Assembly (NCBI RefSeq): GCF_902497745.1
Contig: NZ_CABVHJ010000024.1
Span: forward strand, 45,306 to 109,305
DNA from: Pseudomonas fluorescens
GTDB lineage: Bacteria > Pseudomonadota > Gammaproteobacteria > Pseudomonadales > Pseudomonadaceae
Length of the DNA stretch: 64,000 bases
Direction: 5' to 3'
Part shown: positions 9,352-16,860 of the stretch, piece by piece
How the letters are laid out: every line of letters begins with the position of its first letter
Position numbering within the stretch: position 1 is the first letter of the stretch
Position numbers and translations under genes: made by a program
Notes under the pieces: generated by a model
Databases searched by the model: none
The model's input: the letters and a program-made list of their open reading frames with translations, nothing else
Told to the model about the DNA's origin: nothing

Positions 9352-9403
9352 GGCAGTTCTGCTTGTAGTACACCGCGACATGAATTTTCGAAGAGGCGAT
9401 TTC

Positions 9404-10345
9404 TCAGGTATTCAATTGAAGGGATGCATAGAAATCATCCGCCGGTTTTTGTTGGAAGTGCACGGTATCGAGAAATTTATGAAGTTGGCTGAAGTCCAGT
9501 TCATTGCACTGTTGCTGTGCACGTTGGAGAAAGCCTGGCAGGATTGCATAGCTGTCTTCCATAATCTTCAAGGCTTTGCAGAATACATCAGCGTTTCCCC
9601 AATTAATTATTATCTGCCGTTTCTGTATTTCGCTTCTATTGCTCTTGGGTAATGGCTGGTTTGCAATAATCATCAGGAACGATTTGGGGCCTGCTTCAAG
9701 ATCGGGCGCAAACCCTTTTTTTGCATAATGCGGAATGTGATTGATGTCGCAGTAATCGTTAACAAAGCGATAGTAGACGGCAAGTTCAAGCAGCATTGAT
9801 TTCAGCGATCGGTAACATTGCTGGGGTAGGGGCTTGAGTTGTTGGCAGGCTCTAAGAATGAATATGAAAAAACACCCGGTATTCAGTTGAGCAACATAGC
9901 GGTATTGCTCCATGGTGGGTAAGTCCGCTCCCTCGCTGAGCAAGGTGTCGAGGTACTGGCCGATGTGCAATTCCTCCAGGCTATCGAGGCCTGCTTGAAC
10001 CAATGTCATGCGTCCTGATTCACTGAGCGATTTCAACCCTTGAATGTAACCATACATTCCTGAAATCAGTGCTGCGGCCACTCCGTATCTGACCCACACG
10101 GAGTCGGCTCCACGACGAATCCGGTCTTGATCGATAATGTCATCGTGTATCAGCGAGGCCGTGTTGAAACGTTCGACACAGTCACAAATTATTCGGGTTT
10201 TATCGGAAGAGAGTCGATATACATTCGCCAAGGCCCGTGTCAGGTCTGTTCTGACCTTCATGCCCGCATGCTGCTCCTGATACTCGAACGCAACAACCCA
10301 GCTTTTTTTGGCAGCCGCATATTGCTGAGGGTTTGAAGGGAACAT
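9404..10345 (-). CDS. Polyprenyl diphosphate synthase-like protein of a terpene locus
   Basis: Isoprenyl diphosphate synthase fold, 313 residues. The first aspartate-rich motif HDDIID (D68, D69, D72) is followed by an RR pair at 77-78. The substrate-binding K-x-R element is at 30-32. The second aspartate motif is altered to NDYCD (N196 for the usual Asp), followed by the KGFAPDLEAGPK region, which matches the family's K-x-x-DLxxGK element. It should condense IPP units with an allylic diphosphate to give a C15-C25 precursor, though the Asn substitution leaves room for another activity. It is divergent from a terpene synthase gene, and base composition is more AT-rich than the flanks. A GGGAG ribosome-binding site lies nine bases before the ATG. 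Confidence 0.85.
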   Translation of the reverse strand: MFPSNPQQYAAAKKSWVVAFEYQEQHAGMKVRTDLTRALANVYRLSSDKTRIICDCVERFNTASLIHDDIIDQDRIRRGADSVWVRYGVAAALISGMYGYIQGLKSLSESGRMTLVQAGLDSLEELHIGQYLDTLLSEGADLPTMEQYRYVAQLNTGCFFIFILRACQQLKPLPQQCYRSLKSMLLELAVYYRFVNDYCDINHIPHYAKKGFAPDLEAGPKSFLMIIANQPLPKSNRSEIQKRQIIINWGNADVFCKALKIMEDSYAILPGFLQRAQQQCNELDFSQLHKFLDTVHFQQKPADDFYASLQLNT

Positions 10346-10692
10346 GGCAGTTTACTCCCGGTGTCAATCAGAGCGGCGTTTGAATACCTGGTTGCCAGGG
10401 TGTCACAGTCAGCGTCTCTAGAAAGTAGCGTAAAGAGTGTTGGGTGTTTGGTTTTTTTAGGACTTATTAATTATAAAGTTTTCGCGATTGCGTTCTATAT
10501 CAGGTTGGCCGTGATAGTCGATGGACGGTAAAACGGAGAGTTGAAACCTTGTTTTGCTGAGCTAGGGTTAGTGGGACTGTCTGAGCTCGCTGCGCCTGGA
10601 ACAATGTTGTTTCTCTAATATGACGTTATGTTTATTCCGGTCTTCTTCAGCACGCTGCGTGATATTTCACTCGATAATCATGGAGTTGCCGC
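10346..10692. promoter_or_regulatory. Divergent promoter region of the terpene pair
   Basis: The 347 bases between the two divergent starts hold no credible gene. They include a very AT-rich core (10463-10480, TTATTAATTATAAAG) suitable for promoter opening, and a short inverted repeat CCTGG-TTG-CCAGG (10387-10399) in the leader of the leftward gene. The terpene synthase start has a GGAG site at 10682-10685. No recognisable regulator-binding site is seen. Confidence 0.4.
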
Positions 10693-11664
10693 ATGAGTTA
10701 CTCACTGCCACCGGCCTTGCAATTGATTGATGTCGCACCAAGTCCTATGGCCGACGAGGCCGAACAACAGACGCGTGCCTGGCTTGAAAGTCTGGGGCTG
10801 ACAGATTCCGAACGGGCGATACACCAGTTGGATATTTATCTACCAGGCAAATACGCTGCCTTCATGTGGCCCCATGCGAACGCGCAAACGCTGAATGTAC
10901 TCTCTGATCTGACCGGGTGGTTCAGTTGTCAGGATGATTTGGCCGATGAGGATCTGAGTTGCTCTCCTGATGCTTTGGAGAGGGCGTTGCGACAAGTGCA
11001 CGAAGTTGCGAGCGAGCGTGGCGCAGGTCAGTGCGCAGGACTGCCCGGGGGATTGAGAGACATTATACGTCGCGCAGGGGCGTCAATGCCTGAGCAGTGG
11101 GTACGAAGAACACTGGATCAATACAGCAGCTATCTGTTTTGCTGCGTCAGTGCTTCGACGCATCGCCTCGGCGGAACCCAGCCTGGACTGGCCGATTATG
11201 AAAGTGTGTGGCGCAATGCCGGAGGTTTTCAGGTGTGCTTTGAGTTTACGTACTTTGCCCATCAGATAAATCTTCCCGCAACGGTTTATTACTGTTCGCT
11301 ATGGCAGGAATTGCGCAGGCTATCACTGAATTTAATGAAAGCGGTCAACGATGTGCTGTCGTTCTGCATCTTGGCTAATCCAGATGAGGACGTTTACAAC
11401 CTCCTGACTCACCTTCGACATCATCATGGACTGAGTCCGGATCAGGCAGCGACTGAAGTGAATCAGAGAATTGAGGTGTGGATGCGACAGTTTCTCGAAC
11501 TGCAGGCGCGACTACCCGACGAGCTTGATCAAATTGGGTGTGAAACCGACGTGCGCGAGCAAGCATTGCGCTGCGCCGAGGCATTCAGAGTGCAATGGCT
11601 TGGCAACGTCGGCTGGCATCTGTCGGTACCGCGCTATCGGGAAATACGTTTCAGGCCAAATTGA
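10693..11664 (+). CDS. Class I terpene synthase family protein
   Basis: 323-residue protein with the layout of a bacterial class I terpene cyclase. The metal-binding motif DDLADE is at 81-86. An Arg-based diphosphate sensor is likely near R174 (VWRNAGG), an NSE-type motif begins NDVLS (N219, S223), and an RY pair (R314-Y315) is near the C-terminus. The third NSE ligand, normally Glu at position +8, is Leu here (L227), an unusual change. Expected role is ionisation and cyclisation of a polyprenyl diphosphate, probably supplied by the divergent synthase. No methyltransferase or P450 is adjacent, so this is not a 2-methylisoborneol-type cluster. GGAG lies seven bases before the ATG. Confidence 0.82.
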   Translation: MSYSLPPALQLIDVAPSPMADEAEQQTRAWLESLGLTDSERAIHQLDIYLPGKYAAFMWPHANAQTLNVLSDLTGWFSCQDDLADEDLSCSPDALERALRQVHEVASERGAGQCAGLPGGLRDIIRRAGASMPEQWVRRTLDQYSSYLFCCVSASTHRLGGTQPGLADYESVWRNAGGFQVCFEFTYFAHQINLPATVYYCSLWQELRRLSLNLMKAVNDVLSFCILANPDEDVYNLLTHLRHHHGLSPDQAATEVNQRIEVWMRQFLELQARLPDELDQIGCETDVREQALRCAEAFRVQWLGNVGWHLSVPRYREIRFRPN

Positions 11665-11722
11665 ACAGGTCGAACCGCCACGAAGACCCGAAGCATCATC
11701 TTCGGATCTTCATGCTTGTAGG

Positions 11723-13096
11723 TTACGCCACCACCCGATAACACGGCACATACGCCGCGCCACCCGGCAGTTTCATCCGGTGCTGGGCGACGAAGGCTTT
11801 GAGCAGGGCATCGAGCGGTTGCATGATCGCGGCGTCGCCGCGGATCTGGTACGGCCCGTGCTCTTCGATCAGGCGAATGCCCTTGTCCTTGACGTTGCCA
11901 GCGACTATCCCGGAAAACGCCCGCCGCAGGTTGGCTGCGAGTTCGTGCGGTGGCTGGTCGCGGTGCAGTTTCAGGTTGGCCATGTTTTCGTGGGTCGGAT
12001 CGAACGGGCGCTGGAAGCCTTCGTCGATTTTCAGCAGCCAGTTGAAATGGAACGCATCGTTGCGCTCGCGGCGGAACTGCTTCACTGCTTTCAGGCCTTG
12101 GGTCATCTGCCGTGCCACTTCGGCCGGGTCGTCGATGATGATTTCGTAGTGTTGCTTGGCTGCTTCACCCAGGGTGGCGGTGACGAAGGCGTCGAGCTGT
12201 TCCAGATACGGCGCCGCATGTTTCGGTCCGGTGAGGACCACCGGGAACGGCAGCCCTTTATTTTCAGGGTGCATCAGTATGCCCAGCAGGTAGAGGAACT
12301 CTTCCGCCGTACCGGCACCGCCCGGGAAGATGATGATGCCGTGGCCGACACGCACGAAGGCTTCCAGACGTTTTTCGATGTCCGGCAGAATCACCAGCTC
12401 GTTGACGATCGGGTTCGGCGCTTCGGCAGCGATGATGCCCGGCTCGGTCAAACCCAGATAACGCCCGCCATGAATACGCTGTTTGGCGTGAGCGATGGTC
12501 GCGCCTTTCATCGGGCCTTTCATCACACCCGGGCCGCAACCGGTGCAGATGTCGAGGCTGCGCAGGCCCAGTTCGTGGCCGACTTTCTTGGTGTATTTGT
12601 ATTCTTCGGTGTTGATCGAGTGACCGCCCCAGCACACGACGATTTTCGGCTCGACGCCGGGACGCAAAGTGCGCGCGTTGCGCAGCAGGTGGAATACGTA
12701 GTCGCTGATGCCTTGCGAGGTGCTGAGGTCGATGCGTTGGCTGTCGAGTTCGTTTTCGGTGTAGACGATATCGCGCAGGGCGCTGAAGAGCATTTCGCGG
12801 GTGCTGGCGATCATTTCGCCGTCGACGAACGCGTCGGCCGGAGCGTTCAGCAGCTCCAGGCGCACACCGCGATCCTGTTGGTGAATGCGGATTTCGAAGT
12901 CCTTGTAGGCTTCAAGGATGGTCTTGGCGTTATCGACATGGGCGCCGGTGTTGAGGATGGCCAGGGCGCACTGGCGGAAGAGGGTATAGGTGCTGCCGGA
13001 TCCGGCTTCGCTCAGTTGCTGAACTTCACGTTGAGAAAGGGTTTCCAGGCTGCCTTTCGGGCTGACCGAGGCGTTGATTACGTGTCGTTGGGTCAT
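11723..13096 (-). CDS. ppnN: Nucleotide 5'-monophosphate nucleosidase PpnN (LOG family)
   Basis: Cytosolic enzyme that cleaves purine and pyrimidine nucleoside monophosphates to base and ribose 5-phosphate; in E. coli (YgdH) it is stimulated by (p)ppGpp. The 457 residues include an N-terminal domain to about 140, the Rossmann-like LOG core with CTGCGPGVMKGPMKGA (about 187-202), the hallmark PGGAGTAEE (about 260-268), and the family-specific C-terminal domain. The full length matches PpnN rather than the short LOG proteins. An AAGGA site lies seven bases before the ATG. It is transcribed alone, convergent with the terpene synthase gene. Confidence 0.93.
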   Translation of the reverse strand: MTQRHVINASVSPKGSLETLSQREVQQLSEAGSGSTYTLFRQCALAILNTGAHVDNAKTILEAYKDFEIRIHQQDRGVRLELLNAPADAFVDGEMIASTREMLFSALRDIVYTENELDSQRIDLSTSQGISDYVFHLLRNARTLRPGVEPKIVVCWGGHSINTEEYKYTKKVGHELGLRSLDICTGCGPGVMKGPMKGATIAHAKQRIHGGRYLGLTEPGIIAAEAPNPIVNELVILPDIEKRLEAFVRVGHGIIIFPGGAGTAEEFLYLLGILMHPENKGLPFPVVLTGPKHAAPYLEQLDAFVTATLGEAAKQHYEIIIDDPAEVARQMTQGLKAVKQFRRERNDAFHFNWLLKIDEGFQRPFDPTHENMANLKLHRDQPPHELAANLRRAFSGIVAGNVKDKGIRLIEEHGPYQIRGDAAIMQPLDALLKAFVAQHRMKLPGGAAYVPCYRVVA

Positions 13097-13316
13097 GCAA
13101 TGATCCTTAAAACGATGTCATCACGAAGCTGAGCAATGGCATCCGAATAGTGTGTATCCATGAATGAAGATGGCACGATCTGCGCTATACCGCCATGTCC
13201 CCTTTGGACGCTGAAAAGATGAAGAGGAGCCCCAGCATAGCTAAATCCGTCGTAGAGGCGATAATGCGCCGGCCGGTTTTTTCAGTTACCCCTTTTGTCG
13301 CTCAAGGAAGTCATTT

Positions 13317-13847
13317 GTGATGTTCGAGATTCAGCCAATGGATGCCGCCACCTTTCGCCAGCAGACGCGACGCAGCACGATCATCATCGCCGTGCTGTTT
13401 CTAGTGCTGGCGATGTTGTTCTCGAGCGTGGCGGTGGCGCTGTTCGGCGAGCCTGGCGGCGATAACCTGCGCTTCAATGTCGGTGGGGTGTTTGTCGCGT
13501 TTCTGCTGACGGCTGCGCTGCTGCGCGGGCGCTTCTGGAATCAGAGCTGGATGGCGCCGGCGGTGTACAGCTGGCGACTCAAGCGCAACCTGATGAGCAT
13601 CACCAATGTGATGCATCAGGTGACGGCGGCGGTGGAGCAGAACGATCCGGTGGCGATGAAGGTTCTGCGTTTCTACCACTTGGGGTTGACGCAAATGCAC
13701 GAACTGGACGGTAACTCCAGCGATCATGGGCAGCTGTGGCGGGAAGTTGAGGCGCACAAGGAACGGATGCTGGCGCTGGGGCTTGATACCGAGCAAACGC
13801 GCCTGGATCCGGCCTGGCTCGAAGCCTTGAAGCAGACGCCACGCTAG
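13317..13847 (+). CDS. DUF3087 membrane protein
   Basis: 176-residue protein with two predicted transmembrane helices near the N-terminus (about 22-43 and 53-71) and a long, charged soluble C-terminal half. It matches the DUF3087 family common in pseudomonads; function is unknown. The listed start is GTG at 13317, eight bases after a CAAGGAAG ribosome-binding site. ATG at 13320 is an equally possible start. It is monocistronic, followed by a convergent gene remnant. Confidence 0.8.
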   Translation: MMFEIQPMDAATFRQQTRRSTIIIAVLFLVLAMLFSSVAVALFGEPGGDNLRFNVGGVFVAFLLTAALLRGRFWNQSWMAPAVYSWRLKRNLMSITNVMHQVTAAVEQNDPVAMKVLRFYHLGLTQMHELDGNSSDHGQLWREVEAHKERMLALGLDTEQTRLDPAWLEALKQTPR

Positions 13848-13864
13848 GCATCTGCTGCCGCCAA

Positions 13865-14098
13865 TCAACCGAAGATCAGTGAGCGGTGAGTGCCGGCGCC
13901 GGCACGCGCCCCATCACCCACCGCCAGCGCCACTGAACCGGCCGCCAGCGCCGCATCGCCGCAGGCAAACACAGCGGGCACGCTGGTCTGTTGTGTGGCA
14001 TCGGTCTGAATGAACGGCCCCATCGGGCCATCTTCGAATGCGCATCCCAATTGCTCGGCCAGCGGACTCGCCATGCGTGTACGTGGCATGGCAAACAG
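13865..14098 (-). pseudogene. 3' remnant of an NAD(P)/FAD-dependent oxidoreductase (thioredoxin reductase-like)
   Basis: Only the C-terminal part remains. The frame reads GLFAMPRTRMASPLAEQLGC, then GPFIQTD, then VPAVFACGDAA and GSVALAVGDGARAG, the usual end of thioredoxin-reductase-like flavoproteins where the ACGD motif contacts FAD. The N-terminal FAD and NAD(P) folds and the redox-active segment are missing. Homology stops at about 14098, exactly where an N-terminally truncated Rrf2 gene begins on the other strand. A single deletion can explain both. It is probably non-functional. Confidence 0.75.
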
Positions 14099-14433
14099 GC
14101 CCGGTGGTGGTGCGGCGCACCATGGGGCTACTCAAGGAGCAGGGCTTTGTCACGTCGGAAAAGGGCCATCAGGGCGGTTGGGCACTGGCCAAACCGCTGA
14201 CGCAGATCACTTTGCTGGAGATTCACCACGCACTGGGCACGCAGTCGATATTTTCCATCGGTCTGTCGACGGATCACCCGCAATGCCTGGTCGAGCAGGC
14301 TGTGAATGCCGCGTTGACCCGCACCTTCGATGAGGCCCAGGCGCTGTTGATGGCGCGCCTGGGCGGTATCACTCTGGCGGATCTGGCGGCGGATTTTGAT
14401 GCACGCTTCAAAGCCGTGCGCGAGGGCGTTTAA
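14099..14433 (+). pseudogene. 3' remnant of an Rrf2-family regulator
   Basis: The reading frame preserves the recognition helix and wing of an Rrf2-type repressor (PVVVRRTMGLLKEQGFV, then SEKGHQGGWALAKP) and the C-terminal dimerisation region, ending at 14433. The N-terminal helices that should precede the first motif are absent; upstream sequence instead belongs to the opposite-strand oxidoreductase remnant. An open frame extends back to an ATG at 14038, so a chimeric protein could be made, but its first 20 residues are antisense to the oxidoreductase. Its end overlaps the convergent DUF2784 gene by four bases. Confidence 0.72.
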
Positions 14434-14813
14434 GAGTGTGAAGCGGCTCTACGCAGCTTCCACGAGCGGATCAAGCGGCCGTACACCAGCAGGTTGACCG
14501 CCAGCACCACGCTGCCGAGCGCCAGTTGAATCTGTGGTGTGAGCCCGGCCGGGTAGATGATCGGCCAGATGTAATGCTCGATGAAGCCGCCGGCATATTC
14601 AGTCTGCCCGGCGGCGTGGCGCATGAGGTTTTCCCAGTAGGTCAGCGGGCAGGTCAGGTGCAACACTTCGACCGCCACGCCCCAGGCGGCAGCCGGCAAA
14701 TGCAGCCACATCACCCGTGGCCATTTGAGTACCAGCAGCCCGCCAAACAGCACGAACAGAATGAATGACAAATGAAACAGCACCAGCCCGTCGGCTGCGA
14801 TTCGGTACAGCAT
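14430..14813 (-). CDS. DUF2784 membrane protein
   Basis: 127-residue protein with about four hydrophobic segments, matching DUF2784. Recognisable features are FILFVLFGGLLVLKWPRVMW near the N-terminus and LHLTCPLTYWENLMR (about 51-65), with conserved Cys and His. Function is unknown; these are small inner-membrane proteins. It is transcribed alone, convergent with the Rrf2 remnant. Confidence 0.85.
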   Translation of the reverse strand: MLYRIAADGLVLFHLSFILFVLFGGLLVLKWPRVMWLHLPAAAWGVAVEVLHLTCPLTYWENLMRHAAGQTEYAGGFIEHYIWPIIYPAGLTPQIQLALGSVVLAVNLLVYGRLIRSWKLRRAASHS

Positions 14814-14998
14814 GTCGTCTCCCTGACGCGGTTGTGAATGGCGCTATGTTACGCCGCTCAGGGCATTAGAGGTCAGTGCGAAAATCAGCGAATTGCGCGC
14901 GCATCCGGTCCATTTCCTACAAGTGCGCAAGATTGTTCAAGCCAAAAAGACGAAATGGCTGGCACAGTCTTCGACCGTTTCCTGGTTGAAGAACGTTT

Positions 14999-15697
14999 AT
15001 GTCTGATTCACTTATGCCGCGCAGTGCGTTCCTTCGCGGCGCTGTGGCGATCATGCCGTTGTCTCTGGCCACTGCGCCGTGGGGGCTGCTGGCCGGTTCC
15101 ATGGCGATCGAGGCCAACCTCACGCCGCTGCAAGGTCAAGGTTTATCGAGCATCGTGTTTGCCGGTGCCGCGCAATTGGTGGCGATCGGCATGCTCAAGG
15201 GTGGTGCGGGGATTTTCTCGATTCTGCTGACCACGCTGCTGCTGACGTCGCAGCACTTGCTGTATGGCATGAGCATGCGTTCAGTGATTGCGCCGCTGCC
15301 TGGGCGTTGGCGCATAGGTCTGGGCTTTTTGCTCACCGACGAGTTGTTTGCGTTGACCAGTCAGCATGACCGCCAGCAGTTCAACCGCTGGTATGCGCTG
15401 GGCGTCGGCCTGACGTTCTACATCGCGTGGAACCTGTTCACCCTCGCCGGCATTGTTCTCGGCAGCAGCATTCCTGGGCTTGAGCATCTGGGGCTGGACT
15501 TCTCGATTGCCGCCACGTTTATCGCGTTGATCACACCGGTGGTGCGTAACGTGCCGACGGTGGTGTGTGTGGCGGTGTCACTGTTTTGTTCGGTGTTGTT
15601 CAGTTACTGGCAGTGGGGCTCGGCATTGGTGTTGTCTGGTCTGGCCGGAATGACTGCCGGATTTATCTGCAACAAGCTTTATCGGGAGCGCACATGA
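14999..15697 (+). CDS. azlC: AzlC family branched-chain amino acid exporter subunit
   Basis: Large subunit of an AzlCD-type exporter in the inner membrane, 232 residues with about seven to eight hydrophobic segments. Family motifs are ATAPWGLLAGSMAIEANL (about 24-41) and SIVFAGAAQLVAIGML (about 51-66). The azlD start overlaps the azlC stop as ATGATG, so the two are coupled. The related E. coli YgaZH exports valine and methionine; the substrate here is inferred only at family level. Confidence 0.92.
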   Translation: MSDSLMPRSAFLRGAVAIMPLSLATAPWGLLAGSMAIEANLTPLQGQGLSSIVFAGAAQLVAIGMLKGGAGIFSILLTTLLLTSQHLLYGMSMRSVIAPLPGRWRIGLGFLLTDELFALTSQHDRQQFNRWYALGVGLTFYIAWNLFTLAGIVLGSSIPGLEHLGLDFSIAATFIALITPVVRNVPTVVCVAVSLFCSVLFSYWQWGSALVLSGLAGMTAGFICNKLYRERT

Positions 15698-16008
15698 TGG
15701 TTTGGGCGGTGATTTTTGGCATGGGGCTTCTGGTGTTTCTCAATCGCTACGTGTTTCTCGAGCCGCGCTTGCCGGTGCGTCTGAGCAGCAATGCGCGGCA
15801 GTTCCTCGGTTTTGCAGTACCGGGGATGCTTACCGCGATCTGTGGGCCGATTGTCTTCATGCCCGACAAACAGCTGAATCTGCAGTGGGACAATCCGTAC
15901 CTGCTCAGTTCGCTGGTGGCGATCGCCCTGGTGATCTACACGCGCAGTACTTTGCTCAGCATGTTGTTGAGCATGGCGTTCTTCTTTTTGCTGCGCTGGT
16001 GGCTGTAA
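15694..16008 (+). CDS. azlD: AzlD family small exporter subunit
   Basis: 104-residue partner of AzlC with four hydrophobic segments and the family-typical FLNRYVFLEPRLPVRLSS (about 15-32). GGGAG at 15684-15688 serves the ATG at 15694, which overlaps the azlC stop. The open frame extends further upstream inside azlC, but that extension is only the alternative frame of azlC. A second ATG at 15697 could also serve. Confidence 0.9.
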   Translation: MMVWAVIFGMGLLVFLNRYVFLEPRLPVRLSSNARQFLGFAVPGMLTAICGPIVFMPDKQLNLQWDNPYLLSSLVAIALVIYTRSTLLSMLLSMAFFFLLRWWL

Positions 16009-16061
16009 GTTGTCTGTTCTACGCTTTAAGGATGAAGGGTTACTGATAACGGGAGGTGCAC

Positions 16062-16208
16062 ATGGCGACTGAGCAGAAGCTTTCGGAGACGGATGAGCAA
16101 GAGACGGATGAGCCAACAGAAGAGGAAATAGAGCGGGAGAAGCACAAGGAACAAACCTGGAAGCACGATGACAGCAGAGAGCTTTCAGACCCTGACCGCA
16201 AGTTTTGA
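16062..16208 (+). CDS. Small, highly charged 48-residue protein
   Basis: Unrecognised small protein, about half charged residues, begins MATEQKLSETDEQETDEPTE and ends DPDRKF, probably disordered. It has an excellent GGGAGG ribosome-binding site at 16051-16056, five bases before the ATG, and is followed at once by a strong terminator, which supports translation. It may share a transcript with azlCD, 53 bases upstream. No function is proposed. Confidence 0.65.
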   Translation: MATEQKLSETDEQETDEPTEEEIEREKHKEQTWKHDDSRELSDPDRKF

Positions 16209-16220
16209 GTGATTTCTACG

Positions 16221-16249
16221 AAAAAGCCCCGCAAACGCAGGGCTTTTTT
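16221..16249. terminator. Rho-independent terminator (bidirectional)
   Basis: The stem AAAAAGCCC / GGGCTTTTT with a 10-base loop is followed by T residues on both strands. It ends the azlCD/small-protein unit and also the convergent gene at 16256. Confidence 0.9.
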
Positions 16250-16255
16250 ACGGTT

Positions 16256-16543
16256 TCAAAGATCGTCCAACTGCGTGAAATCGGGGTGTGTGGCCCGATA
16301 TCCCAAGGTTCGATCAATCCACGCATTAAGCTCGTTGACCATCACCGGCGCATGGCCGGGATACCCTTCAAGCGTGGTGCGCAGAACGCGCTCGATATCG
16401 GGTACGCCACGCAGGTTTCGGGTCTTGATGTAGTGGCCGATAAAACAGTCGAGTTCAAAGCGCTCTGTCATGGACAGATAAATACACTCCAGGCCGCTGA
16501 CCTGTTTGATTGCAAAATCGTCGCGCAACTTATTTCTCTGCAA
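16256..16543 (-). CDS. Hypothetical 95-residue protein
   Basis: I do not recognise the family. The sequence is soluble, with no signal peptide, and includes MTERFELDCFIGHYIKTRNL and a C-terminal VNELNAWIDRTLGYRATHPDF. The listed start is a TTG without a clear ribosome-binding site, so the true start is uncertain. It is probably real because it ends precisely at the shared terminator. Possible operators lie upstream at 16574-16601. Confidence 0.55.
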   Translation of the reverse strand: MQRNKLRDDFAIKQVSGLECIYLSMTERFELDCFIGHYIKTRNLRGVPDIERVLRTTLEGYPGHAPVMVNELNAWIDRTLGYRATHPDFTQLDDL

Positions 16544-16860
16544 GGCTTGTAGACGTTAGGGGGTTCCTGGTTTGTTGACTCTTTGGTCAACTGGTATACC
16601 AAATGGAAATGCGGCGCGCATGCTAGCCGTAGTGCATCTAAATGTATGTATGACGGTTGAAATGTCAGACAGGCGGTTAGTTCATTCGAACGTGTGTTTT
16701 ATTTGCAGCGTCTCAAAAATGAAACAGAGTTTGTAACTGCAGTGATTCGCTTTTATGAGTTGTTGAAGGTTGCAATAGATTTATTCTTATAACGCTGCGT
16801 CAAAAGATCGCAGTCTTCGGCAACTCCGACATTTGCTAAACGCATGACGGCGATAAATGC
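16544..16860. other. Gene-free stretch with two palindromes
   Basis: No coding region is supported in these 317 bases. An inverted repeat GTTGAC-TCTTTG-GTCAAC (16574-16591) is directly followed by a perfect palindrome TGGTATACCA (16592-16601). The latter resembles GntR/FadR-type operators (TGGT...ACCA). They lie upstream of the hypothetical gene at 16256-16543. The rest is AT-richer and featureless. Confidence 0.45.

Noticed and set aside
9404..10345. Housekeeping farnesyl diphosphate synthase (IspA)
   Set aside because: The second aspartate motif is altered, and the gene is paired with a terpene synthase rather than with xseB and dxs.
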